Below, in pieces: positions 14,734-23,045 of a DNA stretch of 28,863 nucleotides. The position numbers and the translations under genes are program-made. The notes below the pieces were generated by a model, which saw only the letters and a list, made by a program, of their open reading frames with translations, was not told the origin of the DNA and did no database searches. The stretch comes from a virus. The DNA is taken from the IMG/VR virus record IMGVR_UViG_3300025701_000040, positions 1 to 28,863 of that record; one strand, given 5' to 3'. Every line of letters begins with the position of its first letter. Position 1 is the stretch's first letter.

Positions 14734-16626
14734 ATGGCGGATACATCACTTTTTGGTAGATTAAGGAGGCTCTTTTCAAATGACGTAATTATACGTAATA
14801 TTGGAGGAGACGAGTTAAAGATCGCCGACACTAATTCTATACAGCAAACAGGTCGATATGAAACTAATTCATTAGTTGATCGATTTAGTAGACTGTATAT
14901 GAATAATAATAGGAATATATATAATCCTAATCTAAACTACCAGACTCTTAGAATACAGTTATATGCTGATTACGAGGCAATGGACACAGATCCTATTATA
15001 GCTTCAGCATTAGACATTATAGCTGATGAAGCTACTATTAAGAACGATCAAGGAGAGGTAGTAGCTATAAAATCATCAGACGAAAATATACAAAGAGTTC
15101 TTTATAACTTATTTTATGATGTTTTAAATATAGAATTTAATTTATGGTCTTGGACACGTAATATGTTAAAGTATGGGGACTTCTTCCTTAAATTAGAGAT
15201 AGCAGAAAAATTCGGAGTATATAACGTCTTACCTTATACAGTGTACCATATTATAAGACATGAAGGTAACGATCCTGAAAACCCAGCTAAAGTAGAATTC
15301 CAATTAGAATTAGATGGCATAGCAGCATCAGCAGACCCAAACTACAGAAAAAGACCTACTGACAAAACAATAGTATTTGATAATTATGAGATGGCTCATT
15401 TTAGATTACTATCAGATACATCATACCTACCTTACGGACGTTCTTACTTAGAACCAGCTAGAAAGATATATAAGCAAGTTAACTTAATGGAGGATGCTAT
15501 GTTGATACATAGAATAATGAGAGCTCCAGAGAAGAGAATGTTCTATATTAATGTAGGTTCAATTCCTCCTAATGAAGTTGATCAGTTCATGCAAAAGACT
15601 ATCAACACTATGAAAAAGACTCCTTATGTTGATCCCCAAACTGGTCAATATAACTTGAAGTTTAACATGCAGAATATGATGGAAGATTTCTATCTACCTG
15701 TTCGTGGAGGAGATACATCTACTAAAATAGATACAACAAAAGGACTAGAGTATGACGGTACTAACGATGTACAATATCTACAAGCTAAATTATTTGCAGC
15801 TTTAAAGATTCCTAAAGCATACTTTGGATACGAAGGAGACTTATCCGGTAAAGCTACTTTAGCAGCTGAAGATATTAGATTTGCTAGAACTGTAGAAAGA
15901 ATACAAAAGATATTAGAATCAGAATTAACAAAAATAGCCTTAGTACATTTATATACTCAAGGATTTACAGGTGAGTCGTTAACTAACTTTGAAGTTAAAT
16001 TATCTACCCCTTCTATTATATTTGAACAAGAAAAAGTAGCTCTATTAAAAGAAAAAGTAGATTTAGCTGCTCAAATGAAAGATAGTCAACTATTCTCATC
16101 AGACTATATTTATGAGAATATATTCGATATGTCTGAAGACTCTTATATGGAAATGAGAGATTTAGTTAGAGAGGATACTAAACGTAAGTTTAGGTTAGCT
16201 CAAATCGAAGCGGAAGGTAACGATCCTGCTAAATCTGGAACTACTTACGGTACTCCTCATGATCTAGCTTCTATGTACGGTAGAAGATCAGTTGCAACTC
16301 CTAAAGGAGGATCAGCTGACGATGTACCAAAAGGATATTCAGAGACTGAACCTGAGTGGGGACAGCCTGGACCTGAAGGCGGAAGACCAATAGAAAAAGC
16401 TTCTGTATACGGCACTAATGATGCACTTGGAGGAAGAGATCCTCTAGGGCAGCATGGTATGAAAGGTGGGTATCCATCCGATAATGATAATGTAATGGAA
16501 AATGTTTCTACTAAATCAGTTTATTATAAAAATAAAGATATGTTAAAAAATATAGTATTTGATGCTGTAGAGGAAAAGGAGTCAGAAATGTTAAAAGAAG
16601 GCAACATCAAAGATTTAGGTAATTAA
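14734..16626 (+). CDS. Portal protein, gp20-like
   Basis: The 630-residue product matches T4-type portal proteins, which form the dodecameric ring through which DNA enters and leaves and which nucleate the prohead. Typical stretches include YEAMDTDPIIASALDIIADE in the N-terminal third, LKYGDFFLKLEI, a middle region with YLPYGRSYLEPARKIYKQ, RIMRAPEKRMFYINVG, and KLFAALKIPKAYFGYEGDLS followed by ATLAAEDIRFARTVERIQ. It is longer than T4 gp20 (524 residues), mainly through a Gly/Pro/Asp-rich C-terminal extension from about residue 500 and a helical tail. It has its own candidate promoter and comes immediately after terminase. Confidence 0.95.
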   Translation: MADTSLFGRLRRLFSNDVIIRNIGGDELKIADTNSIQQTGRYETNSLVDRFSRLYMNNNRNIYNPNLNYQTLRIQLYADYEAMDTDPIIASALDIIADEATIKNDQGEVVAIKSSDENIQRVLYNLFYDVLNIEFNLWSWTRNMLKYGDFFLKLEIAEKFGVYNVLPYTVYHIIRHEGNDPENPAKVEFQLELDGIAASADPNYRKRPTDKTIVFDNYEMAHFRLLSDTSYLPYGRSYLEPARKIYKQVNLMEDAMLIHRIMRAPEKRMFYINVGSIPPNEVDQFMQKTINTMKKTPYVDPQTGQYNLKFNMQNMMEDFYLPVRGGDTSTKIDTTKGLEYDGTNDVQYLQAKLFAALKIPKAYFGYEGDLSGKATLAAEDIRFARTVERIQKILESELTKIALVHLYTQGFTGESLTNFEVKLSTPSIIFEQEKVALLKEKVDLAAQMKDSQLFSSDYIYENIFDMSEDSYMEMRDLVREDTKRKFRLAQIEAEGNDPAKSGTTYGTPHDLASMYGRRSVATPKGGSADDVPKGYSETEPEWGQPGPEGGRPIEKASVYGTNDALGGRDPLGQHGMKGGYPSDNDNVMENVSTKSVYYKNKDMLKNIVFDAVEEKESEMLKEGNIKDLGN

Positions 16627-16630
16627 CCCA

Positions 16631-16638
16631 TATTTATA
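16631..16638 (+). promoter_or_regulatory. Candidate late promoter box
   Basis: ACCCATATTTATAATAG lies in the 28-base gap after the portal gene, starting 24 bases before the next ATG. The upstream ACCC is shared with the copy near 27403. Confidence 0.55.
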
Positions 16639-16654
16639 ATAGTAAACGTGTAGA

Positions 16655-17509
16655 ATGAAAGTAAAACACTCAAAATTTCGAAATACAGGTCTTATCTTTG
16701 AATTGCTAGTTAAGCAAATCGCTGCGGATACTCTATCTAAAAAAGATTCTCCAGCTTTAGCTATACTCAGAAAGCACTTCACTGGTAAAACAGTACTTGT
16801 AAAAGAGTTTAAATTATATGAATTTATACTTAAGAATAAAGGCGTAGGACAGAATAAAGCTGAATCTATACTATCAACTATTACTGAGATATCTAGAAAG
16901 TTTGATCAAAAGATTCTTAAAGCTCAAAAATACGCATTAATATCTGATATTAAAGAAGCATATAAGAGTGATGAATTTTTCAATATTCAATCAACAGATT
17001 ATAAAGCATTAGCTTCACTATACTGTTTATTAGAAGCTCAGAATAATAATGACTTAGTAGATCCTAATTTATTGATTAATTTTAAATCAACTTTATTAGA
17101 GCATTTAACTACTAAGAAACAAAACAACACAGACGTTAAAGATACTTTAATAGAAGAATACTCTAAGTACGATAAAGACTTAAAGCTATTAGCATTTAAA
17201 ATATTACTTGAAAAATTTAACGATAAATATAAAGACCTACTCCCGGAACAAAAAAGAATCTTGAGAGAGTTTATTACTTCTGTTAATTCTACAACTAAAC
17301 TACGTACTGTAGTAAATGAAGAGTTAGAATTAATAATTAAAGAAGTAAAAAAATCTACAAGCAAAGTAAAGGATAAGGTAGTGTTAATAAAATTAGAAGA
17401 GATAACTAAGTCTATTAAACCTCTTACAAATAAAGAGAAGATATCAGATACTCATCTAATTAACTTATTACAATATTACGACTTAGTACAAGAATTGAAA
17501 AGACTGTAA
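16655..17509 (+). CDS. Hypothetical helical protein in prohead-core gene position
   Basis: The 284-residue, Lys-rich, almost entirely helical protein has no Cys-rich site, membrane segment or catalytic motif. The N-terminus (KHSKFRNTGLIFELLVKQI) resembles conserved hypothetical proteins I recall next to portal genes in marine T4-like phages. It lies between portal and protease genes, where T4 carries core genes 67 and 68, so a role in prohead core assembly or as an internal protein is plausible but unproven; I see no sequence similarity to gp67 or gp68. The stop overlaps the next start by one base (TAATG), indicating translational coupling. Confidence 0.65.
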   Translation: MKVKHSKFRNTGLIFELLVKQIAADTLSKKDSPALAILRKHFTGKTVLVKEFKLYEFILKNKGVGQNKAESILSTITEISRKFDQKILKAQKYALISDIKEAYKSDEFFNIQSTDYKALASLYCLLEAQNNNDLVDPNLLINFKSTLLEHLTTKKQNNTDVKDTLIEEYSKYDKDLKLLAFKILLEKFNDKYKDLLPEQKRILREFITSVNSTTKLRTVVNEELELIIKEVKKSTSKVKDKVVLIKLEEITKSIKPLTNKEKISDTHLINLLQYYDLVQELKRL

Positions 17510-17697
17510 TGAAAAGAGCAGACCTAGTATCTTTAGTTAGAGAAGTAATACAAGAGTTAGATGAAGCTAACGTAACTGGAGGATCAGCATCATTCACAGC
17601 TGGTACTGGAGCTACTTACGCTACACCTAATTTTCTAGGTAAAGCTACAAAGGCTAAAAAGACATTAAAAAAACAAGGATATAAAGAAATAAAATGA
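17509..17697 (+). CDS. 62-residue protein resembling the capsid protein N-terminal arm
   Basis: This short gene is supported by coupling on both sides: TAATG with the upstream gene and ATGA with the downstream gene. Residues 1-19 are an amphipathic helix (MKRADLVSLVREVIQELDE). They are followed by ANVTGGSASFTAGTGATYA, then a basic C-terminus (GKATKAKKTLKKQGYKEIK). The middle aligns with residues 59-79 of the major capsid protein in this window (EANTNTQGGAGFTAGSGENW), including the Glu-Ala that in the capsid protein is the probable protease cleavage point. It may be a core or decoration peptide that copies the mature capsid arm, or a cleaved assembly factor. The position corresponds to T4 gene 67, which also encodes a small core protein. 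Confidence 0.7.
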   Translation: MKRADLVSLVREVIQELDEANVTGGSASFTAGTGATYATPNFLGKATKAKKTLKKQGYKEIK

Positions 17698-19994
17698 GAA
17701 AAGTAACTGCAACAGAAAAGTACAGAGCTGTAAACGAAGGACAAATGTCCGAAGGAGAGTTCGTAAGACAAATGCGATTAGCATTTCCTCAGCATATTAA
17801 CCAATTTAATGGATATCACGACTCAGTAGCTATCCTTAGAAATAGAGGCGTTCTTTCTGAATCTACTCTTGAAAAGATGAACCCTGACACAGTATCAGAT
17901 GATTCTCTTAGAAGAGCTTTAGACATAGAATTAACAGCTATGGGACATGATCCTGTTACTTGCTCAGACGGAGAAGCACAAACAAAAGCAAAAGATAAAG
18001 CTTTAAAAAACTTAAGCAAAGATCCTTTACATTACTATAACCTATTGGCTCAGGAATCATCTAAAGTAGATAAAAACGATAAGATGAAAGAAACTAAGCC
18101 TGGAGCGAAAGATAAAGACACCTTCAACGGTATGAAGAAGGCTGATTTAAGAGAAGAGGTTAGTGAAAGTAATCAAGAAGAATCTATTGCAGATTTTATC
18201 ATTAAACACTATACAAACCCTAAAACAGGTAAGAGTTTAATTGATGATGAAATTATAGGAGACTTCTTTAGAACTCACCCTGAATCAAAAGATGAACAAG
18301 ATCCTCAAGATGCTTTAGATAACTTCGAAGAGTACCTATCAGTAAATTATGAAATGCCTGGTGACTATATGCAAGAAAAAGTTGCTGCATCAGCAGATGA
18401 CGTAATTGATCCTGCTGACTATGGAACTATAGGTGCTAACTATTTAAAAGGATTTGAAAAAGCACATTCACTTAATCAAGATCAATTAGAACAGCTTGGT
18501 CGTAAAATAGTAGATCAACTATATAAAGGAGACTTTGATGCTGCTAAAGAAAAGCACATGCAAGAAAATAACGTAAGTGAAGAGTCTAAGCCATTCGCTC
18601 CTGGAGATATGTTTTCTACCGATTTCGATTATAAAGGGATGTTAAAATATGCTACTACAGTATCATGTAATACTCCTTTATCTACATTACAGGCTTTGTT
18701 TGATTCTTTTGAAGACGTAAATTACCATAGAGAAGCAAGTCACTTATCTTTTGCTATTGAAGAATTAGAAGAAGGTAATAAAGAAGGATGTCAAGAACAT
18801 ATAGATGCTTTTAAGAAAGAAGTAAAAGTTACTATTAAGAATATAATTCAAGAAAACGGAGGATTTGTTAGAGAAGCAGAAGTTGAAGAAGGTTTTAACG
18901 ACCACTTATCATCTGACGATCTTAGAGATTTAGCTCAACACTTTCAAAATAACGGTAATGCAGAGGCAGCTAAACATATAATGGCAGCAGCAGCAAGTTG
19001 TGATTCAGAACCAGAAGCAATTGCAGAAGGTCGTAAGAAGACTAAAGGAGGAAAAGTAGTAACTGAAAACGATTACGAAACAGGAGGCTATGTAGAAAGT
19101 ATGGGTCCTAAATTTGACAAAGGTGTCAATTTCTTAATCAAAGCTTGGGAAGAGTGGAAGATGGGTCCTATGACAGAACCTGGAATGATAGAATTCGCTA
19201 AAAAAGATATACTTGGTTACTTAGAAACTCAATTTATGGTTGAGAACTTAGAAGAAAAGAAAGGTAAAAAATTAGAAGAAGAATACGAACCAGGATCTAT
19301 TGCTCCTGAAGATTTATACTACTCTGATAAGCACGGTAGATTAGTTGCTATGGACGATGTAGACGATAAGTATCATGACAGCCTAGAATTAGTCTACAGT
19401 AAAGGAGACACGATCGAAGGTCCTATGGATGAAAACAAAGGTAAAGATCATGACGGCGACGGAGATGTAGATAAAGACGATTATAAACATGCTAAAGATA
19501 AAGCTATTAAAAAAGCAATAGGCAAGGATGAAATCGTAAAAGAGCATCTTAAAGCTATTATAACTAAAGTATTAGCAGATAAAGAAACATTATCGGAAGC
19601 AGCAACTCAAGAACTTTCTAAATTTGCAGATGACTATTCAGGATTTGATGGAATGAAGTCTTCTATAAATGGACTAGAAAACATCGTAACAGATATAGAG
19701 CAATACTTCGATAAGACTAGAGCTAAGATACAGAAAATATACGATACATTAGGAGAGATTAGAAATGAAGAAGGCTTAAAGGTAGGTGGATTTTTAGCAC
19801 CAGCAATAGAACAAGCATTCATTAAAGATCTTAAACCAGTAATTAAAATGGGCTTTACAAAAGGATTAGATCAACCTAAAGTAAAAACAATCTCTAGTGC
19901 AGAAATTGATATGGCAAAGAGACAGCAAGGTATATCAGAATTCGAAGCAGAGCCTAAACAAACAGTTTTTGGTTTAAACGAAAAGAAGAAATAA
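17694..19994 (+). CDS. Large acidic multidomain protein with EF-hand loop, putative core/virion protein
   Basis: The 766-residue product begins with MRKVTATEKYRAVNEGQM followed by a small helical module (SEGEFVRQMRLAFPQHI, NGYHDSVAILRNRG) that I recall from marine phages. Acidic helical modules and linkers follow. At residues 585-596 there is a canonical 12-residue EF-hand loop, DHDGDGDVDKDD, with Asp at loop positions 1, 3, 5, 9 and 12, Gly at 6 and Val at 8, flanked by helices; calcium binding is likely. The C-terminal ~130 residues are helical and end in EPKQTVFGLNEKKK. No enzymatic motif was found. Coupled to the 62-residue gene and one base before the protease gene, it occupies the prohead-core region; a scaffolding or internal-head role is inferred. 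Confidence 0.7.
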   Translation: MRKVTATEKYRAVNEGQMSEGEFVRQMRLAFPQHINQFNGYHDSVAILRNRGVLSESTLEKMNPDTVSDDSLRRALDIELTAMGHDPVTCSDGEAQTKAKDKALKNLSKDPLHYYNLLAQESSKVDKNDKMKETKPGAKDKDTFNGMKKADLREEVSESNQEESIADFIIKHYTNPKTGKSLIDDEIIGDFFRTHPESKDEQDPQDALDNFEEYLSVNYEMPGDYMQEKVAASADDVIDPADYGTIGANYLKGFEKAHSLNQDQLEQLGRKIVDQLYKGDFDAAKEKHMQENNVSEESKPFAPGDMFSTDFDYKGMLKYATTVSCNTPLSTLQALFDSFEDVNYHREASHLSFAIEELEEGNKEGCQEHIDAFKKEVKVTIKNIIQENGGFVREAEVEEGFNDHLSSDDLRDLAQHFQNNGNAEAAKHIMAAAASCDSEPEAIAEGRKKTKGGKVVTENDYETGGYVESMGPKFDKGVNFLIKAWEEWKMGPMTEPGMIEFAKKDILGYLETQFMVENLEEKKGKKLEEEYEPGSIAPEDLYYSDKHGRLVAMDDVDDKYHDSLELVYSKGDTIEGPMDENKGKDHDGDGDVDKDDYKHAKDKAIKKAIGKDEIVKEHLKAIITKVLADKETLSEAATQELSKFADDYSGFDGMKSSINGLENIVTDIEQYFDKTRAKIQKIYDTLGEIRNEEGLKVGGFLAPAIEQAFIKDLKPVIKMGFTKGLDQPKVKTISSAEIDMAKRQQGISEFEAEPKQTVFGLNEKKK

Positions 19995-19995
19995 C

Positions 19996-20574
19996 ATGAC
20001 ACAACTATTAGTAGACGTAACACCATTTAAACCAGTAATTAGAGAGTCCAAAACTAAACCTGGAGTATATGAGGTAGAAGGAGTATTACAAAGAGCAGTT
20101 GCTCAAAACCAAAACGGCCGTACATATAGTAAAGACATTCTATTAAGAGAGTCAGAAAGATATACTAAAGAGTTTGTTGAGGTTGGTAATGCTTTTGGAG
20201 AACTTGATCACCCTGAGTCTCCCGTTGTCTCCTTAAAGAACGCATCACACGTAATAAAGAAGTTATGGTGGAAAGGAGACGACCTTATGGGACGTGTTGA
20301 GCTATTAAATACACCAGCAGGTAATATCGTTAAAGAAATCTGTAAAGCAGGTCATACTATTGGTATCTCATCTAGAGGTACAGGATCAGTTCAACAAACA
20401 AACGAAGGAGCTTTAGAAGTTCAAGACGACTTTGAATTAGTATGTTGGGACTTTGTATCTAATCCTTCTACTCATGGAGCATTTATGAACCCTATAGCTT
20501 TACAAGAAGGTAGAGTAAAAGTAAACAAGTATAGCGGATTAGATTCTATCATAAACGATATATTAAGAGCATAA
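19996..20574 (+). CDS. Prohead core protease, gp21-like
   Basis: The 192-residue serine protease resembles T4 gp21 (the herpesvirus-assemblin-like fold), which cleaves scaffold, capsid and internal proteins after [I/L]-x-E during head maturation. Visible signatures are NGRTYSKDIL near residue 40, GELDHPES with catalytic His72, and HTIGISSRGTGSV, where S125 or S126 is the nucleophile. DDFELVCWDFVSNPSTHGAF is typical of the C-terminal part. It is close in length to T4 gp21 (212 residues). The stop and next start overlap by one base (TAATG). Its own likely substrates in this window are discussed under the leader-peptide finding. Confidence 0.92.
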   Translation: MTQLLVDVTPFKPVIRESKTKPGVYEVEGVLQRAVAQNQNGRTYSKDILLRESERYTKEFVEVGNAFGELDHPESPVVSLKNASHVIKKLWWKGDDLMGRVELLNTPAGNIVKEICKAGHTIGISSRGTGSVQQTNEGALEVQDDFELVCWDFVSNPSTHGAFMNPIALQEGRVKVNKYSGLDSIINDILRA

Positions 20575-21080
20575 TGAAATTACATTCTATTTTACTAGAA
20601 AGCGAGGAGAAGCAATTAGCACTTCAGCTAAAACAAGCTTTAGATAAGGAAATGGAAGACGGTCAATTAGACGAGTCTTTAACTGCACTTGGATTATTAA
20701 GTTGGTTGCTTGCATCTAATACAGTAATAGACATATTAGGTAAGTATGCAGCAAAAGCTTTAAGAAAGTTAAACTTAGATAAAGCTGCTGATAAAGCAGA
20801 AGCAATCCACCATTGGGCTCATAATAATGAAAAAGCAATGGTTAATGTAATTGCCCAAGTTATATCTCCTTTTGTTAAAGATAAAAATAAAAGACAAAAC
20901 ATTGCAAAAGGTTTATTTATCGCAATTTTAGCCGGACTTGGAGTTAAAGCCGGAATTGGAGCACTTAATGCTATTAGAGGAGCAAACGTTGGTTCCGCAG
21001 CACTATCACTTACTAAAGGTGCTTTGAAAGGTAGAGATATAGCCAATGTTGGTAAAGAGATAGTAGGTTCAATGGTGTAA
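20574..21080 (+). CDS. Small hydrophobic protein with two membrane segments, putative internal head protein
   Basis: The 168-residue protein opens with the leader MKLHSILLESEE (L-L-E at 7-9). It has two hydrophobic stretches, at about 35-56 (SLTALGLLSWLLASNTVIDIL) and 111-134 (AKGLFIAILAGLGVKAGIGA), separated by a basic, Ala-rich helical region. The C-terminus is Gly/Ala/Lys-rich. I do not recognise a family. A membrane-active protein encoded between protease and scaffold genes and carrying a packaging-type leader could be an internal protein ejected into the host envelope, but this is inference. It is translationally coupled to the protease by TAATG, so the two should be made together. Confidence 0.65.
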   Translation: MKLHSILLESEEKQLALQLKQALDKEMEDGQLDESLTALGLLSWLLASNTVIDILGKYAAKALRKLNLDKAADKAEAIHHWAHNNEKAMVNVIAQVISPFVKDKNKRQNIAKGLFIAILAGLGVKAGIGALNAIRGANVGSAALSLTKGALKGRDIANVGKEIVGSMV

Positions 21081-21082
21081 AA

Positions 21083-21829
21083 ATGCAAAAGTTAATTACT
21101 TTTGGATGTAGTTATACAGCAGGGTTTTTAAATGATGGTAGCATTCCCCTAAAAGGTGCATATAGAGACTACTACGATTGGAGAGGCGGGAACTTTCCTA
21201 AAATATACCCAGAATTACTATCAGAGCAAAATAATCTACAACTACATAATCATGCTAGTCAAGGTTCTTCCAATTCTTTACAATTTTGGAAAGCAACAGA
21301 ATCATACCACACATGGAATAAAGACGACATAATAGTATTTCAATCTACATTCGTTCAAAGACTTGAATTTTTAAACTTTAGTAACGGTGGATATGAATGG
21401 CATATACTTGAATCAGATCCACATCCATCAACGGAAAAAACATTTAATCCGTCTATTTCATATAAAGCACAAGAAGAGCTTCTTATTAGTAGAGACAACA
21501 TATTACAAAATAGAGAAGTAATAGCATACGTAAGAGCAATGAAAGCATTGACAGATGCTAAGCAGTGTCACTTTTTATGGGTACCTTTTGATACCTATTC
21601 ATTAGAGTACGTATTAGATAGAGAAAAAGAATGCAGAGACGTAATAGACTTAATGGTAACTCATACACCGAAAGACGGTACTATGACGATTATAGACGAT
21701 TTGCCTGAAGAAATTAAAGGTACAATTACTAAAGAAACAAATGGTATAGTAGACGATAATCACTATGGTGAAATAGGTAATAAAACACAAGCAGAAATTA
21801 TTTCCCCCTACTTACGTAGGTTTTTGTAA
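21083..21829 (+). CDS. SGNH/GDSL-type hydrolase-like protein
   Basis: The 248-residue protein has the SGNH-hydrolase blocks in order. Block I is ITFGCSYTAG with the nucleophile Ser10; the ASQGSSNS stretch supplies Gly61/Asn64 of block III; block V is IVDDNHYGEIGN with Asp224 and His227 spaced as D-x-x-H. Such enzymes hydrolyse ester bonds, for example removing acetyl groups from polysaccharides; the substrate is unknown here. There is no signal peptide. It sits two bases after the small membrane protein, between protease and scaffold genes, an unusual place for an esterase. It may be a moron or a virion enzyme acting on host surface glycans. A 110-base gap with regulatory features follows. 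Confidence 0.75.
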   Translation: MQKLITFGCSYTAGFLNDGSIPLKGAYRDYYDWRGGNFPKIYPELLSEQNNLQLHNHASQGSSNSLQFWKATESYHTWNKDDIIVFQSTFVQRLEFLNFSNGGYEWHILESDPHPSTEKTFNPSISYKAQEELLISRDNILQNREVIAYVRAMKALTDAKQCHFLWVPFDTYSLEYVLDREKECRDVIDLMVTHTPKDGTMTIIDDLPEEIKGTITKETNGIVDDNHYGEIGNKTQAEIISPYLRRFL

Positions 21830-21832
21830 ACA

Positions 21833-21848
21833 GTATATATTTATATAC
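21833..21848. repeat. Inverted repeat containing the TATTTATA box
   Basis: GTATATA-TT-TATATAC is a perfect 7-base inverted repeat with a two-base centre, four bases after the hydrolase stop. It encloses the box at 21838-21845. All A/T except the ends, so it is more likely a protein-binding or promoter element than a terminator. Confidence 0.5.
21838..21845 (+). promoter_or_regulatory. Candidate late promoter box upstream of scaffold gene
   Basis: An exact TATTTATA copy lies 102 bases before the scaffold ATG, farther than the other copies. This implies a longer 5' untranslated leader for the scaffold-capsid transcript if it is used. Confidence 0.45.
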
Positions 21849-21896
21849 ATAATATGCTATTCAATATGGCATCAATTAAATTTTATAACTTCACAT

Positions 21897-21916
21897 TATA
21901 GCTCTAAATAGCTATA
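21897..21916. repeat. Hairpin-forming inverted repeat in the scaffold leader
   Basis: TATAGCT-CTAAAT-AGCTATA is a perfect 7-base inverted repeat with a 6-base loop, ending 23 bases before the scaffold ATG. It lacks a U-tract, so it is not an intrinsic terminator. It could be an mRNA hairpin or an operator-like site. Confidence 0.55.
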
Positions 21917-21939
21917 CGAAACCCACAAACATTTTTAAA

Positions 21940-23025
21940 ATGGCAAACAAAGATTTATTCAAGCAAGCTATTGCTGAAGCTAAGTCTGTACGTGAAGCCG
22001 CTATTGCTAACGCCAAGGAAGCTTTAGAAGAGACTTTAACACCTCACTTAAAAGATATGTTAGCTGCAAAACTACAAGAGATAGATAACGATACTCTTGA
22101 AGAAGCATCAGCAACATTCGAAGCAGAGGAAGTAAAAGAGTCAGAATCTAAAGAAGACAAAAAAGACGAAGCGATTGAGGAAAACGACGGATTTACTGCA
22201 GTTGAAGAAGCTGAAGAAGACGAAGAACCAGTAGAGGATGATTCAGAAGAATCTGATGACGACGCTGAAGACGCAATCGAAGAACCAGGAGAAGAAGTAG
22301 AAGGAGAAGAAGAAATCGACGGAGACGAAGATTTATCTAACCTTTCTGTTGACCAGTTCAAAGATATGATTAGAGACATTATTTCTGCAGAAGTAGGCGG
22401 CGGCGCTGAAGTAGATGATATGGACGCTGGTGATATTGAAGGAATGGGCGATGAAGCTCCAATCGAAGAACCAGGTATGGAAGGTGAACCAGAAATGGGC
22501 GCTGACGAAGAAGAAATTGACTTAGACGAACTATTAAGAGAGTTAGAAGGAATTTCAGAAGGTGATGAAGATGGTAGTAAAGATGAAGACGCAATGGAAG
22601 AATCTACAGAAGTAGAGGTATCTCATGAAGCTGATTCAAAAGATGCTAACATTAACAGAACTATGAAAGAAGATCTAGCAGAAGCAATGACTACTATCGA
22701 AACTCTAAAATCAGAGTTAAACGAAGTAAACATTCTTAATGCAAAGTTACTTTATGTTAATAAAATCTTTAAGGCACAGAACCTTTCAGAATCTCAAAAA
22801 GTTAATGTTATTGCTGCTTTTGATAAAGCAGAAACAGTTAAAGAAGTAAAATTAGTATTCGAAACTGTAGTTGATAACGTTGGAACTAAAAAAGAGACAA
22901 CAATTAAAGAACACAAAGGATCAGCTAGTAAAGCAACTGGCATCACGGCTAAAAAGCCTGAAGTCATTTCTGAAGTATCTGATGCAGTCTTAAGAATGCA
23001 AAAATTAGCAGGAATAATTAAATAA
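21940..23025 (+). CDS. Prohead core scaffold protein, gp22-like
   Basis: The 361-residue acidic scaffold has an N-terminal helical segment, MANKDLFKQAIAEAKS, with the I-A-E-A protease-type site at residues 11-14. A long Glu/Asp/Ser-rich middle (about 50-225) is followed by a helical, coiled-coil-like region (~235-320). The C-terminus is AVLRMQKLAGIIK, a signature I recall from gp22-like scaffolds of marine T4-like phages. It assembles the inner core on which the capsid shell forms and is then degraded by the gp21-like protease. It lies directly upstream of the capsid gene, as in T4, behind a 110-base leader with two inverted repeats. Confidence 0.85.
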   Translation: MANKDLFKQAIAEAKSVREAAIANAKEALEETLTPHLKDMLAAKLQEIDNDTLEEASATFEAEEVKESESKEDKKDEAIEENDGFTAVEEAEEDEEPVEDDSEESDDDAEDAIEEPGEEVEGEEEIDGDEDLSNLSVDQFKDMIRDIISAEVGGGAEVDDMDAGDIEGMGDEAPIEEPGMEGEPEMGADEEEIDLDELLRELEGISEGDEDGSKDEDAMEESTEVEVSHEADSKDANINRTMKEDLAEAMTTIETLKSELNEVNILNAKLLYVNKIFKAQNLSESQKVNVIAAFDKAETVKEVKLVFETVVDNVGTKKETTIKEHKGSASKATGITAKKPEVISEVSDAVLRMQKLAGIIK

Positions 23026-23045
23026 TTAAATTTAAAGAAATTAAC

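Noticed and set aside
21854-21901. A 15-codon open frame in the leader before the scaffold gene
   Set aside because: Too short, no coupling or start context, and its stop overlaps the inverted repeat; no evidence that it is a leader peptide.
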